In this document: one piece after another, positions 25,071 through 33,816 of the stretch | Layout of the letters: each line of letters begins with the position of its first letter | How positions within the stretch are numbered: the stretch's first letter is position 1 | The notes under the pieces: model-generated | What the model was told of the DNA's origin: nothing | Database searches by the model: none | The model's input: the letters and a program-made list of their open reading frames with translations, nothing else | From: CAZCBJ01 sp964496705 | Lineage (GTDB): Bacteria; Chloroflexota; Anaerolineae; Anaerolineales; Anaerolineaceae | DNA length: 45,759 nucleotides | Reading direction: 5' to 3' | NCBI GenBank assembly: GCA_964496705.1 | Contig: CAZCBJ010000008.1 | Span: forward strand, 1 to 45,759 | Position numbers and translations under genes: made by a program

Positions 25071-25799
25071 CTATAAAACTTTGCTCAGAAAGGCTTTGGT
25101 TCGTTCGTGGCTTGGGCTATTAAAGAGAATATCTGGAGGAGCTTCTTCTATGATCTGCCCATTGTCCATCAGGATGGCGCGGTTGGCAGCCGCGCGCGCG
25201 AAGCCAATCTCATGGGAGACAACAACCATGGTCATGCCTTCTCGGGCAAGCTTCAGCATCACATCCAGAACCTCCTGGATCATTTCGGGATCCAAAGCGC
25301 TGGTGGGTTCGTCGAATAACATGATCTTAGGGTTCATGGCCAAAGCACGAGCAATGGCAACCCTTTGTTGCTGGCCTCCGGATAGCTGGGAAGGAAAAAC
25401 ATCCTCTTTTTCGGGGATACCTACTTTTACCAGAAGGTCTCGGGCAACCCTTTCGGCTTCCGGGCGAGGGCGTTTTCGAACAATCATTTGAGCCAGGGTG
25501 ATGTTTTCAATGACTGTAAGGTGGGGGAACAGGTTGAATTGTTGGAATACCATGCCGACCTCGGTTCGGACGGCATTAATATTCTCGGCACTGTCCAATG
25601 GAATATCATCCACCACAATGCTACCCAGATCGAATTCTTCCAAACGATTGATGCAGCGCAATAAAGTGGATTTTCCTGAGCCCGAGGGGCCAATGATCAC
25701 CACCACTTCCCCGCGCTCAATATCCAGGCTGACACCACGCAAAGCCTCAACCGCACCAAATGACTTGACAATATTTTTTATCTGGATGATGGGGGCCAT
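25071..25799 (-). CDS. Amino-acid ABC transporter ATP-binding protein (GlnQ-type)
   Basis: 242 residues from the ATG at 25799; a TTG ten codons earlier lies inside the permease gene. Complete ABC motifs: Walker A GPSGSGKST, Q-loop VFQQFNLFPH, signature LSGGQQQR, Walker B IMLFDEPTSALD, switch His in VVSHE. The PAAT (polar amino acid) subfamily is clear. It starts 1 base after the permease stop. It powers uptake together with the permease and, presumably, the binding protein at 23470-24216. Confidence 0.95.
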   Translation of the reverse strand: MAPIIQIKNIVKSFGAVEALRGVSLDIERGEVVVIIGPSGSGKSTLLRCINRLEEFDLGSIVVDDIPLDSAENINAVRTEVGMVFQQFNLFPHLTVIENITLAQMIVRKRPRPEAERVARDLLVKVGIPEKEDVFPSQLSGGQQQRVAIARALAMNPKIMLFDEPTSALDPEMIQEVLDVMLKLAREGMTMVVVSHEIGFARAAANRAILMDNGQIIEEAPPDILFNSPSHERTKAFLSKVL

Positions 25800-25800
25800 G

Positions 25801-26661
25801 TTATTTTTCCATCCTTGTTCTTCGTTCAATGTGAGAGACGAGCCGGGCTGTTAATAGTGTCATCACCAGGTAAAGTAACGCCACCATGGACCAGGTTTCA
25901 ATCGGGTTAAAGTTTTTGGACATGAACTCTCTGCCCCGGCGAGTCATATCAGCCACTGCGACGATACTCACCAGAGACGAATCTTTCAGCAGGGAGATGA
26001 ACTCATTCCCAACCGGCGGCAGGATGACACGGACGGCCTGGGGAAGAATCACGAAGCGCATGGACTGAGCATAAGTCATCCCAAGGCTGCGCGCCGCTTC
26101 CATTTGACCTTTGTGAATGCTTTGAATGCCAGCCCGATATATCTCACTCATGTAGGCTGCGTAGCAGAAAGTTAACCCGACCACAGCCATCAGAATAGCG
26201 TCTGCGCGGTAATATTTCAAAGCTTCAATATTGGCACGATTACCGATATCCTGGATGATGGAAGGCACTGCAAAATACCAGAACAGCAACTGAACGAGCA
26301 GGGGAATTCCTCGGATCACTTCGACGTAGACGGTTGATATCCCGCTGATAATTTTGTTCCTGGATAAACGCATCAAGGCAGTGAGCAAGCCTGCAAATAA
26401 GGTCAATAAAAAGGACACAATGGTGGTGAAGATCGTAACCAGAATCCCATTATTGAAGGATAAACCAAAATTATTCTCAAAGTCCGTCATGAACTTGAGG
26501 ATTTTCAGATAAGGATCTGGTTTGGTAATGATCATGATCAGCAAGAGAACAGCGACAAAAACGACCAACAACCACCACCGGTCCATCGCAGCCAGCCTGG
26601 CTGCCCAGCCTGAATTTGCTATTCCAGGCGAGGAAGATTTAGAATTTACTTGCTCGTTCAT
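25801..26661 (-). CDS. Amino-acid ABC transporter permease (HisM/GlnP-type)
   Basis: 286 residues. A cytoplasmic N-terminus and an extra first membrane helix (about 28-46) precede the standard permease domain. The EAA loop is present: EAARSLGMTYAQSMRFVILPQA. VEVIRGIPLLVQL is typical of the PAAT family. First gene of a three-gene minus-strand unit: permease, ATPase, DDAH family. No second permease is present, so it probably works as a homodimer. Confidence 0.94.
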   Translation of the reverse strand: MNEQVNSKSSSPGIANSGWAARLAAMDRWWLLVVFVAVLLLIMIITKPDPYLKILKFMTDFENNFGLSFNNGILVTIFTTIVSFLLTLFAGLLTALMRLSRNKIISGISTVYVEVIRGIPLLVQLLFWYFAVPSIIQDIGNRANIEALKYYRADAILMAVVGLTFCYAAYMSEIYRAGIQSIHKGQMEAARSLGMTYAQSMRFVILPQAVRVILPPVGNEFISLLKDSSLVSIVAVADMTRRGREFMSKNFNPIETWSMVALLYLVMTLLTARLVSHIERRTRMEK

Positions 26662-26807
26662 GCGTGGTTTTGATTTCTCCTCTTAGCCCAAAAATTAATG
26701 AGAGAAATTATATCATTTGTTCGAAAAGTAGCTTTCTTAATATTTTTAAGGCTTATGTTAAAATAAACCCTGAAAAACTCATTCGTTCGGTTGGATTTTG
26801 TTTTGTT

Positions 26808-27692
26808 ATGATTTCCACACTTTTCCAAATTTCACAACCCATTACCCTCTTTGTGGGGGCGCTTCTCTATGGATTGGGAGTTGGAATCGGTAAGTATCTG
26901 GGAGTCCAGATTGACTGGGAAGCGTACATCCTGGGGCAGGTGTGTGTAACCATGCTCCAATTATCCAGTTTTTATCTGAAGGCAACTTATGATTTGCCGG
27001 ATGAGCGTGAGCGCTCTCGCCCTTTGGTAGGAAATAATACAGAAACGAGCCTAACCAGGACAAAGATGTTGCTGGTTTCCTACACAACCATGACCATTGG
27101 CGCGGTCTTTACCGTGCTGCTATTCACCAATCGATTGGTCAACGCGCCGGTTTTCACCATCCTTGGGTCCTCCTTCGTTGTAGTATTTCTCTATGCAGTA
27201 CCGCCTTTCCGTTTGGTCGACTCTGGATATGGCGAATTGGTCACCTCATTTTTGGTTGCCAATATGATTCCCGGTTTTGGATTTCTGCTTCAAACCGGTG
27301 AATTTCACCGCCTGCTGCCAATGATAACGTTTCCCTTGACTTTGCTTTACCTGGCGATGGAGTTGGCCTTGTCATTGGAAAAATTTGAAATAAATCCTAA
27401 CCCTCGAGTCAAAAGCTTAATGTTCAGACTTGGATGGCAGAATGGGATGCTCATTCACAATGCCCTCATTTTCATCGCCTATTTGTTGATCATTACGGCG
27501 GGTTTTCTGGGACTACCTTTGGGGCTTGTCGTTCCAGGCTTGCTCTCTCTGCCAATTGGCATGTTCCAAATATGGCAAATCAGCCAGATCAATGCAGGCG
27601 CCAAGCCGCGTTGGAAATTATTACGTCTGACCGCCATTGCCCTGGTTGCTTTGAGCGCATATCTGCTCGGTTATGCTCTATGGGTTCGTTGA
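26808..27692 (+). CDS. UbiA/MenA-like prenyltransferase family membrane protein
   Basis: 294 residues from the ATG at 26808; the frame is open upstream to 26664, but there is no ribosome site at either start. About nine membrane helices. The N-terminal QPITLFVGALLYGLGVG and a polar loop with KATYDLPDERERSRP correspond to the Asp-rich first motif of UbiA enzymes, here DLPDE rather than NDxxD. A second loop, AVPPFRLVDSGYGELVTS, corresponds to the YPPxxL..GxGE motif of MenA-like proteins. Such enzymes attach polyprenyl chains to aromatic rings for quinones. The motifs are degenerate, so substrate and activity are uncertain. Confidence 0.65.
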   Translation: MISTLFQISQPITLFVGALLYGLGVGIGKYLGVQIDWEAYILGQVCVTMLQLSSFYLKATYDLPDERERSRPLVGNNTETSLTRTKMLLVSYTTMTIGAVFTVLLFTNRLVNAPVFTILGSSFVVVFLYAVPPFRLVDSGYGELVTSFLVANMIPGFGFLLQTGEFHRLLPMITFPLTLLYLAMELALSLEKFEINPNPRVKSLMFRLGWQNGMLIHNALIFIAYLLIITAGFLGLPLGLVVPGLLSLPIGMFQIWQISQINAGAKPRWKLLRLTAIALVALSAYLLGYALWVR

Positions 27693-27695
27693 GCC

Positions 27696-28931
27696 ATGCC
27701 TGAATTTCTCACACTCATTTCTCCAGATCGCGCTCGAGAAATATTTCTGTCCAATCTTCTCGAGAAAGCGATTCCTTATGAACAGGTTGATTCTAGAGAA
27801 GCGTTAGGTCGCACCCTTGCTAAAAAAATTGTTGCGCCGCACCCTCTACCGCCATTTACTCGTTCCAGTGTGGATGGTTATGCGGTGAGGGCAGAAGATA
27901 CCTATGGGGCAGGCGATTCCATGCCGACTTATTTACTCGTGGTCGGTGAAATACCCATGGGGACAAAACCAGGAAAGAATTTATCAGATCAACAGTGCAT
28001 GTTAATTCACACCGGGGGAATGCTGCCAGAAGGTGCCAACGCGGTGGTGATGTTGGAAAATGCGCAACATACCAGAGGTGATGAGATTGAAGTATACCGT
28101 CCGGTTGCACCAGGCGAGAATTTAATATTCGAAGGAGAAGACATTCATCCAGGCGAGGTCGTGCTTGAACCAGGGGTTGTCATCCGTCCGGCTGAGATTG
28201 GCGGATTGATGGCGCTGGGTATCTCACAAATCAAGGTGGCAGCAAGGCCACGAATCGGTATCATCTCAAGTGGGGACGAAGTCGTCCGACCTGAGAATGA
28301 GCCTTCGCCTGGCCAGGTGCGTGATGTTAATACCTATACGCTCTCGGCACTGGTGCGAGAACAGGGGGCAGAGCCAATCCAGTATGGCATCATTCCGGAT
28401 TGGAAAGAAGCGCTGCGGGAGACCGTGAAAATCGCATTACGCGACAATGATGCGGTGGTGATCACCGCTGGTAGCTCGGCAAGTTCACGCGATCTGACAT
28501 CAGAAGTGATTGGAGAAATGGGACCGCCAGGTGTTTTGATCCATGGGGTTAATTTGCGCCCGGGTAAACCGACCATCCTTGCGGTCTGCTCAGGAAAAGC
28601 GGTGGTCGGCTTGCCGGGGAATCCGGTTAGCGCGATGGTGGCGGCACGGTTGTTCGTTTTGCCTTTGATCAGCAAACTTTTGGGAAGAAGAGAGGAAGGT
28701 AAGAAACCTGGGATCACTGCTCGACTGGTAACCAACATGGCATCTCAGGCGGGAAGGGAGGATTGGATCCCGGTGCGGTTGGTGAAATCGAAGGACGGAT
28801 ACCTTGCTGAGCCGACCCTGTCAAAAAGCAACTTGATTTTTTCACTGGTCCGTGCAGATGGGCTGGTATGTATTGCGGAAGATGATACCGGCTTGGAAGC
28901 CGGACACACCGTTACGGTTTATTTGCTGTAG
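27696..28931 (+). CDS. moeA: Molybdopterin molybdenumtransferase
   Basis: 411 residues, normal MoeA length. Signature segments: PPFTRSSVDGYAV, the metal-site region HTGGMLPEGANAVVM, IGIISSGDEV and VVGLPGNPVSAMV. The active-site Asp region (NDAVVITAGSS) is present, though the usual GGxS reads AGSSASSRD. MoeA inserts molybdate into adenylylated molybdopterin. It is followed after 6 bases by a second moeA fused to another domain, and starts 3 bases after the prenyltransferase stop. Confidence 0.94.
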   Translation: MPEFLTLISPDRAREIFLSNLLEKAIPYEQVDSREALGRTLAKKIVAPHPLPPFTRSSVDGYAVRAEDTYGAGDSMPTYLLVVGEIPMGTKPGKNLSDQQCMLIHTGGMLPEGANAVVMLENAQHTRGDEIEVYRPVAPGENLIFEGEDIHPGEVVLEPGVVIRPAEIGGLMALGISQIKVAARPRIGIISSGDEVVRPENEPSPGQVRDVNTYTLSALVREQGAEPIQYGIIPDWKEALRETVKIALRDNDAVVITAGSSASSRDLTSEVIGEMGPPGVLIHGVNLRPGKPTILAVCSGKAVVGLPGNPVSAMVAARLFVLPLISKLLGRREEGKKPGITARLVTNMASQAGREDWIPVRLVKSKDGYLAEPTLSKSNLIFSLVRADGLVCIAEDDTGLEAGHTVTVYLL

Positions 28932-28937
28932 GATGTG

Positions 28938-30893
28938 ATGACGATTTATCTACAGGATATACCTCTGGAGAAGGCGATTCAAGTGTTTGAAGATGCCTTG
29001 AATGATGCCGGGTTGGGCGGTGTGATTGGGAGAGAGATCATTGCGCTGGATGAGAAAGGAATGGGGCGAACACTGTCCGAACCTGTGTGGGCGAAAATTT
29101 GCTCTCCGCATTATCATGCCTCAGCGATGGATGGATTTGCGATCCACGCCGAGGACAGCCAGTTTGCGGCGCCAACTCGTCCGGTGGATTTGCGTGTAGG
29201 TGAAAAAGCCCAGTATTTGGATACAGGTGATCCACTTCCTTCCTGGGCGGATGCAGTCGTCCCAATCGAAGAGGTTGAGCCGTTGGACCTTAGCGGACAA
29301 TATGCAGAAAATATTCGCGCACCGCATATCATCCGTTTGCGTGCTGCGTTAACTCCGTGGATGCATGTGCGACCAATGGGTGAAGATTTGGTCGCCTCGC
29401 AATTGGTGTTGGTTTCGGGAACAGTCTTATCTGCGTATGAGCTCGGTGCGGCTGCAGCCAGCGGGAATGATCGCCTGGTGGTGAGCAGGCGTCCGCGGGT
29501 AGCCATCCTACCGACCGGAAACGAGTTGGTTGCATTTGGAAATGAGTTAAAACCAGGAGATATCCCGGAATACAATTCAATTCTATTAGCAGCGCAAATT
29601 GAATCGTGGGGTGCTGAGGCGGTACGTTGTCCGATCCATCCAGACGATTTTCAAAGTTTATGTGAAACGGTGAGCGAACTTGCCAACCAATACGATTTGG
29701 TCTTGATCAACGCTGGTTCATCGGCTGGATCAGAAGATTATACTTCCCGGGTCATCAAGGCGCTGGGCAAGGTTCTGGTGCACGGCGTGGCGGTTCGTCC
29801 TGGTCATCCGGTTATTCTGGGTTTGCTCAATTGTGTGAATGAAGGCTGTGTGCCGGTGATCGGTGTTCCGGGATTCCCAGTTTCGGCTGCCTTGACGCTA
29901 GAAATTTTTGTTAGGCCAATCATCTTCAGATGGTTGGGACGCAAACCGGAAAAACCTAAAGAGACAATGGCAGTGCTTACCGGGAAAGTGGTTTCTCCGG
30001 CGGGTGATGACGATTTTCTGCGTGTCATCCTCGGAAAAGTTGGTGAGAGAGTTATTGCGGCGCCATTACCACGAGCTTCTGGCGCAATCACCTCCTTATC
30101 TAGGGCAGATGGGATCACGATCATCCCACGCGGTGTGCAAGGCTTGGAGGCAGGCGCACGCGTGAACGTGAGACTGTTGCGAGAAAGTGTGGATATTGAG
30201 GCGACCATTTTCATGATTGGCTCGCATGACCTGACACTTGATCTGCTGGCGGAATTTCTGGCGCCGGTCAATCGAAGACTTGTTTCCAGCAACACCGGCA
30301 GCCAGGGTGGCTTGATTGCCATCCAAAGGGGTGAAGCTCATTTGACAGGTTGTCATTTGTTTGATCCACTCACCGGTCAATACAATTTGCCATTTCTTAA
30401 ACAATACCTGCCCAATACCCCTGTGCGCGTAGTTGGCTGGGTCAGACGTGAGCAGGGTTTGATGGTTGCCAAAGGAAATCCTCAGGGAATTCAATCGCTG
30501 GGTGATCTGGCTAGAAATGATCTACGTTTCGTCAACCGTCAGAAGGGATCCGGAACGAGGTTGTTGCTCGATTACCATCTTGGTTTGCTGGGTTTATCCC
30601 CAAAGCAAATCCATGGATACCGACAAGAAGAATACACACATTTGGGCGTGGCTGTTGCGGTGGCGTCTGGACGGGCAGAAGTTGGGCTGGGCATCCGGGC
30701 AGCTGCGCAAGTTTTGGATTTAGATTTTATTCCTGTGGATACAGAGCAATACGATTTGGTGATCCCGGATAGATATTTTTCTGATGCTCATCTGGCACCC
30801 ATCCTTGAGCTGACTCAGGATCGGCGCTTCCGCTCCGAGATTTCAAAATTACCAGGATATGACATAACTCCCATGGGAACCATTCGTCAATGA
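28938..30893 (+). CDS. MoeA fused to a periplasmic-binding-protein-like domain
   Basis: 651 residues. The ATG at 28938 follows TAGGATG; a GTG one codon earlier is possible. Residues 1-415 are MoeA: HASAMDGFAI, DTGDPLPSWADAVVPIE, LPTGNELV, INAGSSAGSED, GVPGFPVSA. Residues about 417-651 form a COG1910-type binding domain with SHDLTLDLLAEFL, SNTGSQGGLIAIQRGEAH, the NRQKGSGTRLLLD motif and VASGRAEVGLG. The same domain occurs in ModE-like regulators and is thought to sense an oxyanion or molybdopterin-related ligand. It lacks a signal peptide, so it acts in the cytoplasm. Two adjacent MoeA proteins may separate molybdenum and tungsten. Confidence 0.92.
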   Translation: MTIYLQDIPLEKAIQVFEDALNDAGLGGVIGREIIALDEKGMGRTLSEPVWAKICSPHYHASAMDGFAIHAEDSQFAAPTRPVDLRVGEKAQYLDTGDPLPSWADAVVPIEEVEPLDLSGQYAENIRAPHIIRLRAALTPWMHVRPMGEDLVASQLVLVSGTVLSAYELGAAAASGNDRLVVSRRPRVAILPTGNELVAFGNELKPGDIPEYNSILLAAQIESWGAEAVRCPIHPDDFQSLCETVSELANQYDLVLINAGSSAGSEDYTSRVIKALGKVLVHGVAVRPGHPVILGLLNCVNEGCVPVIGVPGFPVSAALTLEIFVRPIIFRWLGRKPEKPKETMAVLTGKVVSPAGDDDFLRVILGKVGERVIAAPLPRASGAITSLSRADGITIIPRGVQGLEAGARVNVRLLRESVDIEATIFMIGSHDLTLDLLAEFLAPVNRRLVSSNTGSQGGLIAIQRGEAHLTGCHLFDPLTGQYNLPFLKQYLPNTPVRVVGWVRREQGLMVAKGNPQGIQSLGDLARNDLRFVNRQKGSGTRLLLDYHLGLLGLSPKQIHGYRQEEYTHLGVAVAVASGRAEVGLGIRAAAQVLDLDFIPVDTEQYDLVIPDRYFSDAHLAPILELTQDRRFRSEISKLPGYDITPMGTIRQ

Positions 30894-30906
30894 AAAGGAA
30901 ACTAAC

Positions 30907-31014
30907 ATGAAAGAAAAAAAAATAAGCGAAGATTGGCTGGCGACTATCATCGGCTTGGCAATCATCATTCTGGCGATCTTGGGACTCCTCAGCCCCAAAA
31001 TTTTTGCTTTCTAA
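30907..31014 (+). CDS. 35-residue single-pass membrane protein upstream of the YeiH-type transporter
   Basis: ATG 30907 to TAA 31012-31014, with AAGGAAA upstream. The protein starts with a charged segment (MKEKKISEDWLA), then a single hydrophobic helix (TIIGLAIIILAILGLL) and ends SPKIFAF. It lies 13 bases after the MoeA fusion and 19 bases before the transporter ATG. The SEDWLA plus helix pattern resembles, as I recall, the N-terminal helix of longer YeiH-family transporters. If so, here that helix is made as a separate peptide and could be a subunit. Confidence 0.72.
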   Translation: MKEKKISEDWLATIIGLAIIILAILGLLSPKIFAF

Positions 31015-31033
31015 GAAATGAAGGAAATTATCC

Positions 31034-32119
31034 ATGGAAGAATCTGAGCGTTTACAATCCAAGAGTCTGAAAATTCTGAGGTTCCTGGCCGGGCTTGGGC
31101 TAGTAGTCCTGCTCGCTTTTTTGGCGCGCTGGTTGAAACTTCAGGTGTACGCTTTCCAATTGCCATTTGGAATTCCCGGAAAGGTGTTGGAATATCCTTT
31201 ATGGGCGGCGATGATTGGGATCATGGCCAACATTATATTGAAAATGGTCAGGGTGCATCAATGGCTAAGCCCGGGTTTTCGTACTGAGTTGTTCCTGAAA
31301 ATAGGTCTCGTCCTGCTGGGAGCCACGATCAGCTTCAAGACGATTGTCACGGCTGCAGGAGGGGCGATTTTACAGGCTTTATTAATGGTAACGATTGTCT
31401 ATTTCTTTGCCTGGTGGCTGGGAGGAAAATTCAAATTACCGGACACTTTTCGGGCGGTGATGGCATCGGCTGTTTCAGTTTGCGGTGTATCCGCGGCCAT
31501 CGCAAGCGCCGGTTCGGTCCACGCAAAAAAAGAAGAAGTGACCTATATAACCACTCTGGTTATCTTTACTGCGCTTCCATTGATGGTACTCGCACCCCTT
31601 GTTGCTGGTTGGTTAAATATGCCTGATGCCGTGGCAGGCGCATGGTTTGGAGGTAATATTGATACAACCGCCGCGGTCGTGGGAGCCGGGACGATCTACG
31701 GGGAGACAGCACAGAAAATTGCCAGTATCGTGAAGCAAGCGCAGAACACACTCATCGGAGTGGTCGCATTTTTGCTGGCAATTTATTTTGCCACAGTGGT
31801 GGAGGGTAAAAAGGAAAAACCTAGTCCCAAGATGATCTGGCAGCGTTTCCCAAAATTTGTGCTTGGTTTTATCGTTGCCTCGTTGATTGTCACAGCCGGA
31901 ATGATCCCGAAAGAAACCGGCATAACTATCGCGGCGATTAAGGATTGGTTTTTTTGCCTGGCCTTTGTCAGCATGGGTTTGGAATTATCCAGTGACGGAT
32001 TTAAATCCATTGGCTGGCGTCCGGTAGCAGTTTATTTGATCATCACTGTATTTAACACCTTATTGGCCTTGGGGCTTGCCTACGGAATTTTTGGGTGGCT
32101 ATTGCCGCCGAGTATTTGA
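31034..32119 (+). CDS. YeiH/UPF0324 family putative sulfate (anion) exporter
   Basis: 361 residues with about ten membrane helices. Family segments: LEYPLWAAMIGIMANI, KIGLVLLGATISF, SAVSVCGVSAAIA, AWFGGNIDTTAAVVGAG, and C-terminal FVSMGLELSSDGFKS. Members are annotated as putative sulfate exporters; direct evidence of transport is limited. The gene ends a run of prenyltransferase, moeA, moeA fusion and small membrane protein genes. Export or balance of sulfate, sulfite or a related oxyanion next to molybdate handling is plausible but inferred. Confidence 0.9.
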   Translation: MEESERLQSKSLKILRFLAGLGLVVLLAFLARWLKLQVYAFQLPFGIPGKVLEYPLWAAMIGIMANIILKMVRVHQWLSPGFRTELFLKIGLVLLGATISFKTIVTAAGGAILQALLMVTIVYFFAWWLGGKFKLPDTFRAVMASAVSVCGVSAAIASAGSVHAKKEEVTYITTLVIFTALPLMVLAPLVAGWLNMPDAVAGAWFGGNIDTTAAVVGAGTIYGETAQKIASIVKQAQNTLIGVVAFLLAIYFATVVEGKKEKPSPKMIWQRFPKFVLGFIVASLIVTAGMIPKETGITIAAIKDWFFCLAFVSMGLELSSDGFKSIGWRPVAVYLIITVFNTLLALGLAYGIFGWLLPPSI

Positions 32120-32204
32120 TTGGTTGTACAAGGTTTAGACAAGTTTTGTATATACCTGGCGTTTTAAATCTTGTAAAATAATGGAAAATTACAAGGAGTC
32201 AACC

Positions 32205-32666
32205 ATGTCAATTTCCGCCAATCAAAAAGCACCTTTATTTGAATTAAGTGATCAGTCGGGCGAGATGCGTAAATTGTCAGATTTCCGCGGGAAACACGTT
32301 GTCTTGTATTTTTATCCCAAAGATGATACGCCTGGCTGCACGGTGGAGGCTTGCAGTTTTCGTGACGGTTATGCTGATTATAAGAAGCGAGGTGTGATTG
32401 TTCTGGGAGTCAGTCCCGATTCGACCAAATCACACGCCAAGTTTGCCAGTAAATATGAATTGCCATTTATCTTATTATCCGATCCAGAGCACAAAGTTTG
32501 TGAAGCTTATGGCGTTTGGGGCAGGAAGAAGTTCATGGGCAAAGAATATGATGGCGTGTTTCGCACCACCTTCCTGATTGGTCCGGAGGGCGATATTCTG
32601 AGAGTGTTCGAAAATGTCAAGCCGGAAGGTCACGCAGAAGGGGTTTTGTCTGCTATTCAGGCTTGA
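32205..32666 (+). CDS. bcp: Thioredoxin-dependent peroxiredoxin (BCP/PrxQ)
   Basis: 153 residues from the ATG at 32205, preceded by AAGGAG. Peroxidatic Cys45 in DDTPGCT and resolving Cys50 five residues later, the atypical 2-Cys PrxQ pattern. Conserved FYPKDDTPGCT and RTTFLIGPEG. It reduces hydrogen peroxide and organic hydroperoxides in the cytoplasm. It stands alone, convergent to rsfS. The upstream 85 bases contain TTGTAC and AT-rich stretches but no clean promoter I can settle on. Confidence 0.95.
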   Translation: MSISANQKAPLFELSDQSGEMRKLSDFRGKHVVLYFYPKDDTPGCTVEACSFRDGYADYKKRGVIVLGVSPDSTKSHAKFASKYELPFILLSDPEHKVCEAYGVWGRKKFMGKEYDGVFRTTFLIGPEGDILRVFENVKPEGHAEGVLSAIQA

Positions 32667-32703
32667 ACCTTAGTTGTTATAACGGTGTTCCTCCAGCGTT
32701 CTA

Positions 32704-33045
32704 TTATTGAACATGGACCAGGACTTTTCCCCGCTCCCAGAGTTGTTCCAATTGGTAATAATCGCGCTGGTCGGGTGAAAAGATATGCACAACAATATCT
32801 CCGAGGTCAGCCACCACCCAACCGGTATAGGCTCTACCTTGAATTTTGGCCACCTGTTTCATTTCGTGTGCAGCCTCAGCGACAGCTTTGGCCAGACTGT
32901 CTATTAAACGATCGCTGCTTCCCGAGCAAATAATAAAAAAGTCTGTAAAAGATGCGATTTCGTGAATATCCAATAATAGAATGTCTTCGGCGATTTTCTC
33001 TTCTAAAACATCAACCAATTTTCTGGCAAATTGAATAGTATCCAG
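32704..33045 (-). CDS. rsfS: Ribosomal silencing factor RsfS (probable CTG start)
   Basis: 113 residues if translation starts at CTG 33045-33043. RsfS proteins carry about ten residues before the VDVLEEKIAEDILLLD segment, and this frame supplies them (DTIQFARKLVDVL). GAGGTGA (33055-33049) lies in front of that CTG, and a TGA two codons upstream closes the frame. No ATG lies in this stretch; a TTG at 33018 would give a shorter protein. Family signatures: FTDFFIICSGSSDR and WVVADLGDIVVHIF. It binds ribosomal protein L14 and blocks subunit joining in starvation. Confidence 0.9.
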   Translation of the reverse strand: MDTIQFARKLVDVLEEKIAEDILLLDIHEIASFTDFFIICSGSSDRLIDSLAKAVAEAAHEMKQVAKIQGRAYTGWVVADLGDIVVHIFSPDQRDYYQLEQLWERGKVLVHVQ

Positions 33046-33096
33046 CTTTCACCTCAAATAAAATGGGCTTGTGTTGGAAATTTTAACATAGATTAC

Positions 33097-33666
33097 TTAT
33101 TCAGACAATTTTAGGTTGTATAAACAGGTGTATTCAGCACCGGTCGGTTTTAGTACGCTGCTAAAAAACGAAATATGAGTCACCTCTACATGGCCTAGAA
33201 GTCCGACAGAAAACTGGGTTAATAACGCGCTGATGTGCTTCATGTCCTCGTGACTCGCGTGTTGTAACACTCGCCCCACGGTTAGATGCGGAGAAAAGGG
33301 GCGTTCTTCTCTGGGGATTCCAATCTCCGAAGCGGCTGTTTCAACAATACTGTACACGTTTTTTAGGGTATCAGGGGCCTCAACCCCAATCCAGATCACG
33401 CGCGGGCGGTTCTTATTGGGATAAACGCCCCAGCCCCTTACAGCAAATGAAAATGACGGTGTTTTTGCCAGGGGTCGTTCAATCTGGTTTGCCAGATGTT
33501 TACATTTTTCTTCCGGAATATCGCCTAAAAATTTTACCGTTAGGTGGATGTTCCTGGCAGGCACCCAACGGACACCTTGTGTGACTTTATTGGCCAGTTG
33601 GCGGACATGAGTGTCAATCTTCGACGAAACCAGGGGTGATAATTCTATGGCAATAAAGGACCGCAT
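33097..33666 (-). CDS. thpR: RNA 2',3'-cyclic phosphodiesterase (2H family)
   Basis: 189 residues from the ATG at 33666, with GGGAGT upstream. The two catalytic HxT motifs that define the 2H superfamily are present: HLTVKF and HLTVGR, about 85 residues apart, plus the N-terminal RSFIAIEL typical of ThpR/LigT. It opens 2',3'-cyclic phosphates to 2'-phosphates; natural substrates are uncertain. The C-terminus has SSVLKPTGAEYTCL, a conserved family ending. Single gene, divergent from the receiver gene at 33817. Confidence 0.94.
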   Translation of the reverse strand: MRSFIAIELSPLVSSKIDTHVRQLANKVTQGVRWVPARNIHLTVKFLGDIPEEKCKHLANQIERPLAKTPSFSFAVRGWGVYPNKNRPRVIWIGVEAPDTLKNVYSIVETAASEIGIPREERPFSPHLTVGRVLQHASHEDMKHISALLTQFSVGLLGHVEVTHISFFSSVLKPTGAEYTCLYNLKLSE

Positions 33667-33816
33667 GTTGTACTCCCAATCGGATATGACTGGCAGTATA
33701 AAAACCAAGTTGAAGATTGTCAAGCGAAGTCGGTTTCATTGTTATAATAAAAGAAGTTATTGTTGATTGGCATCGTTATTGCATGGATCAATAAAAAATA
33801 TTAGTATCAGACATAA

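Noticed and set aside
26664..26807. Longer N-terminus of the UbiA-like protein starting at GTG 26664
   Set aside because: The added 48 residues are not hydrophobic like the rest and do not resemble the family; the GTG is 3 bases from the permease start and lacks a ribosome site.
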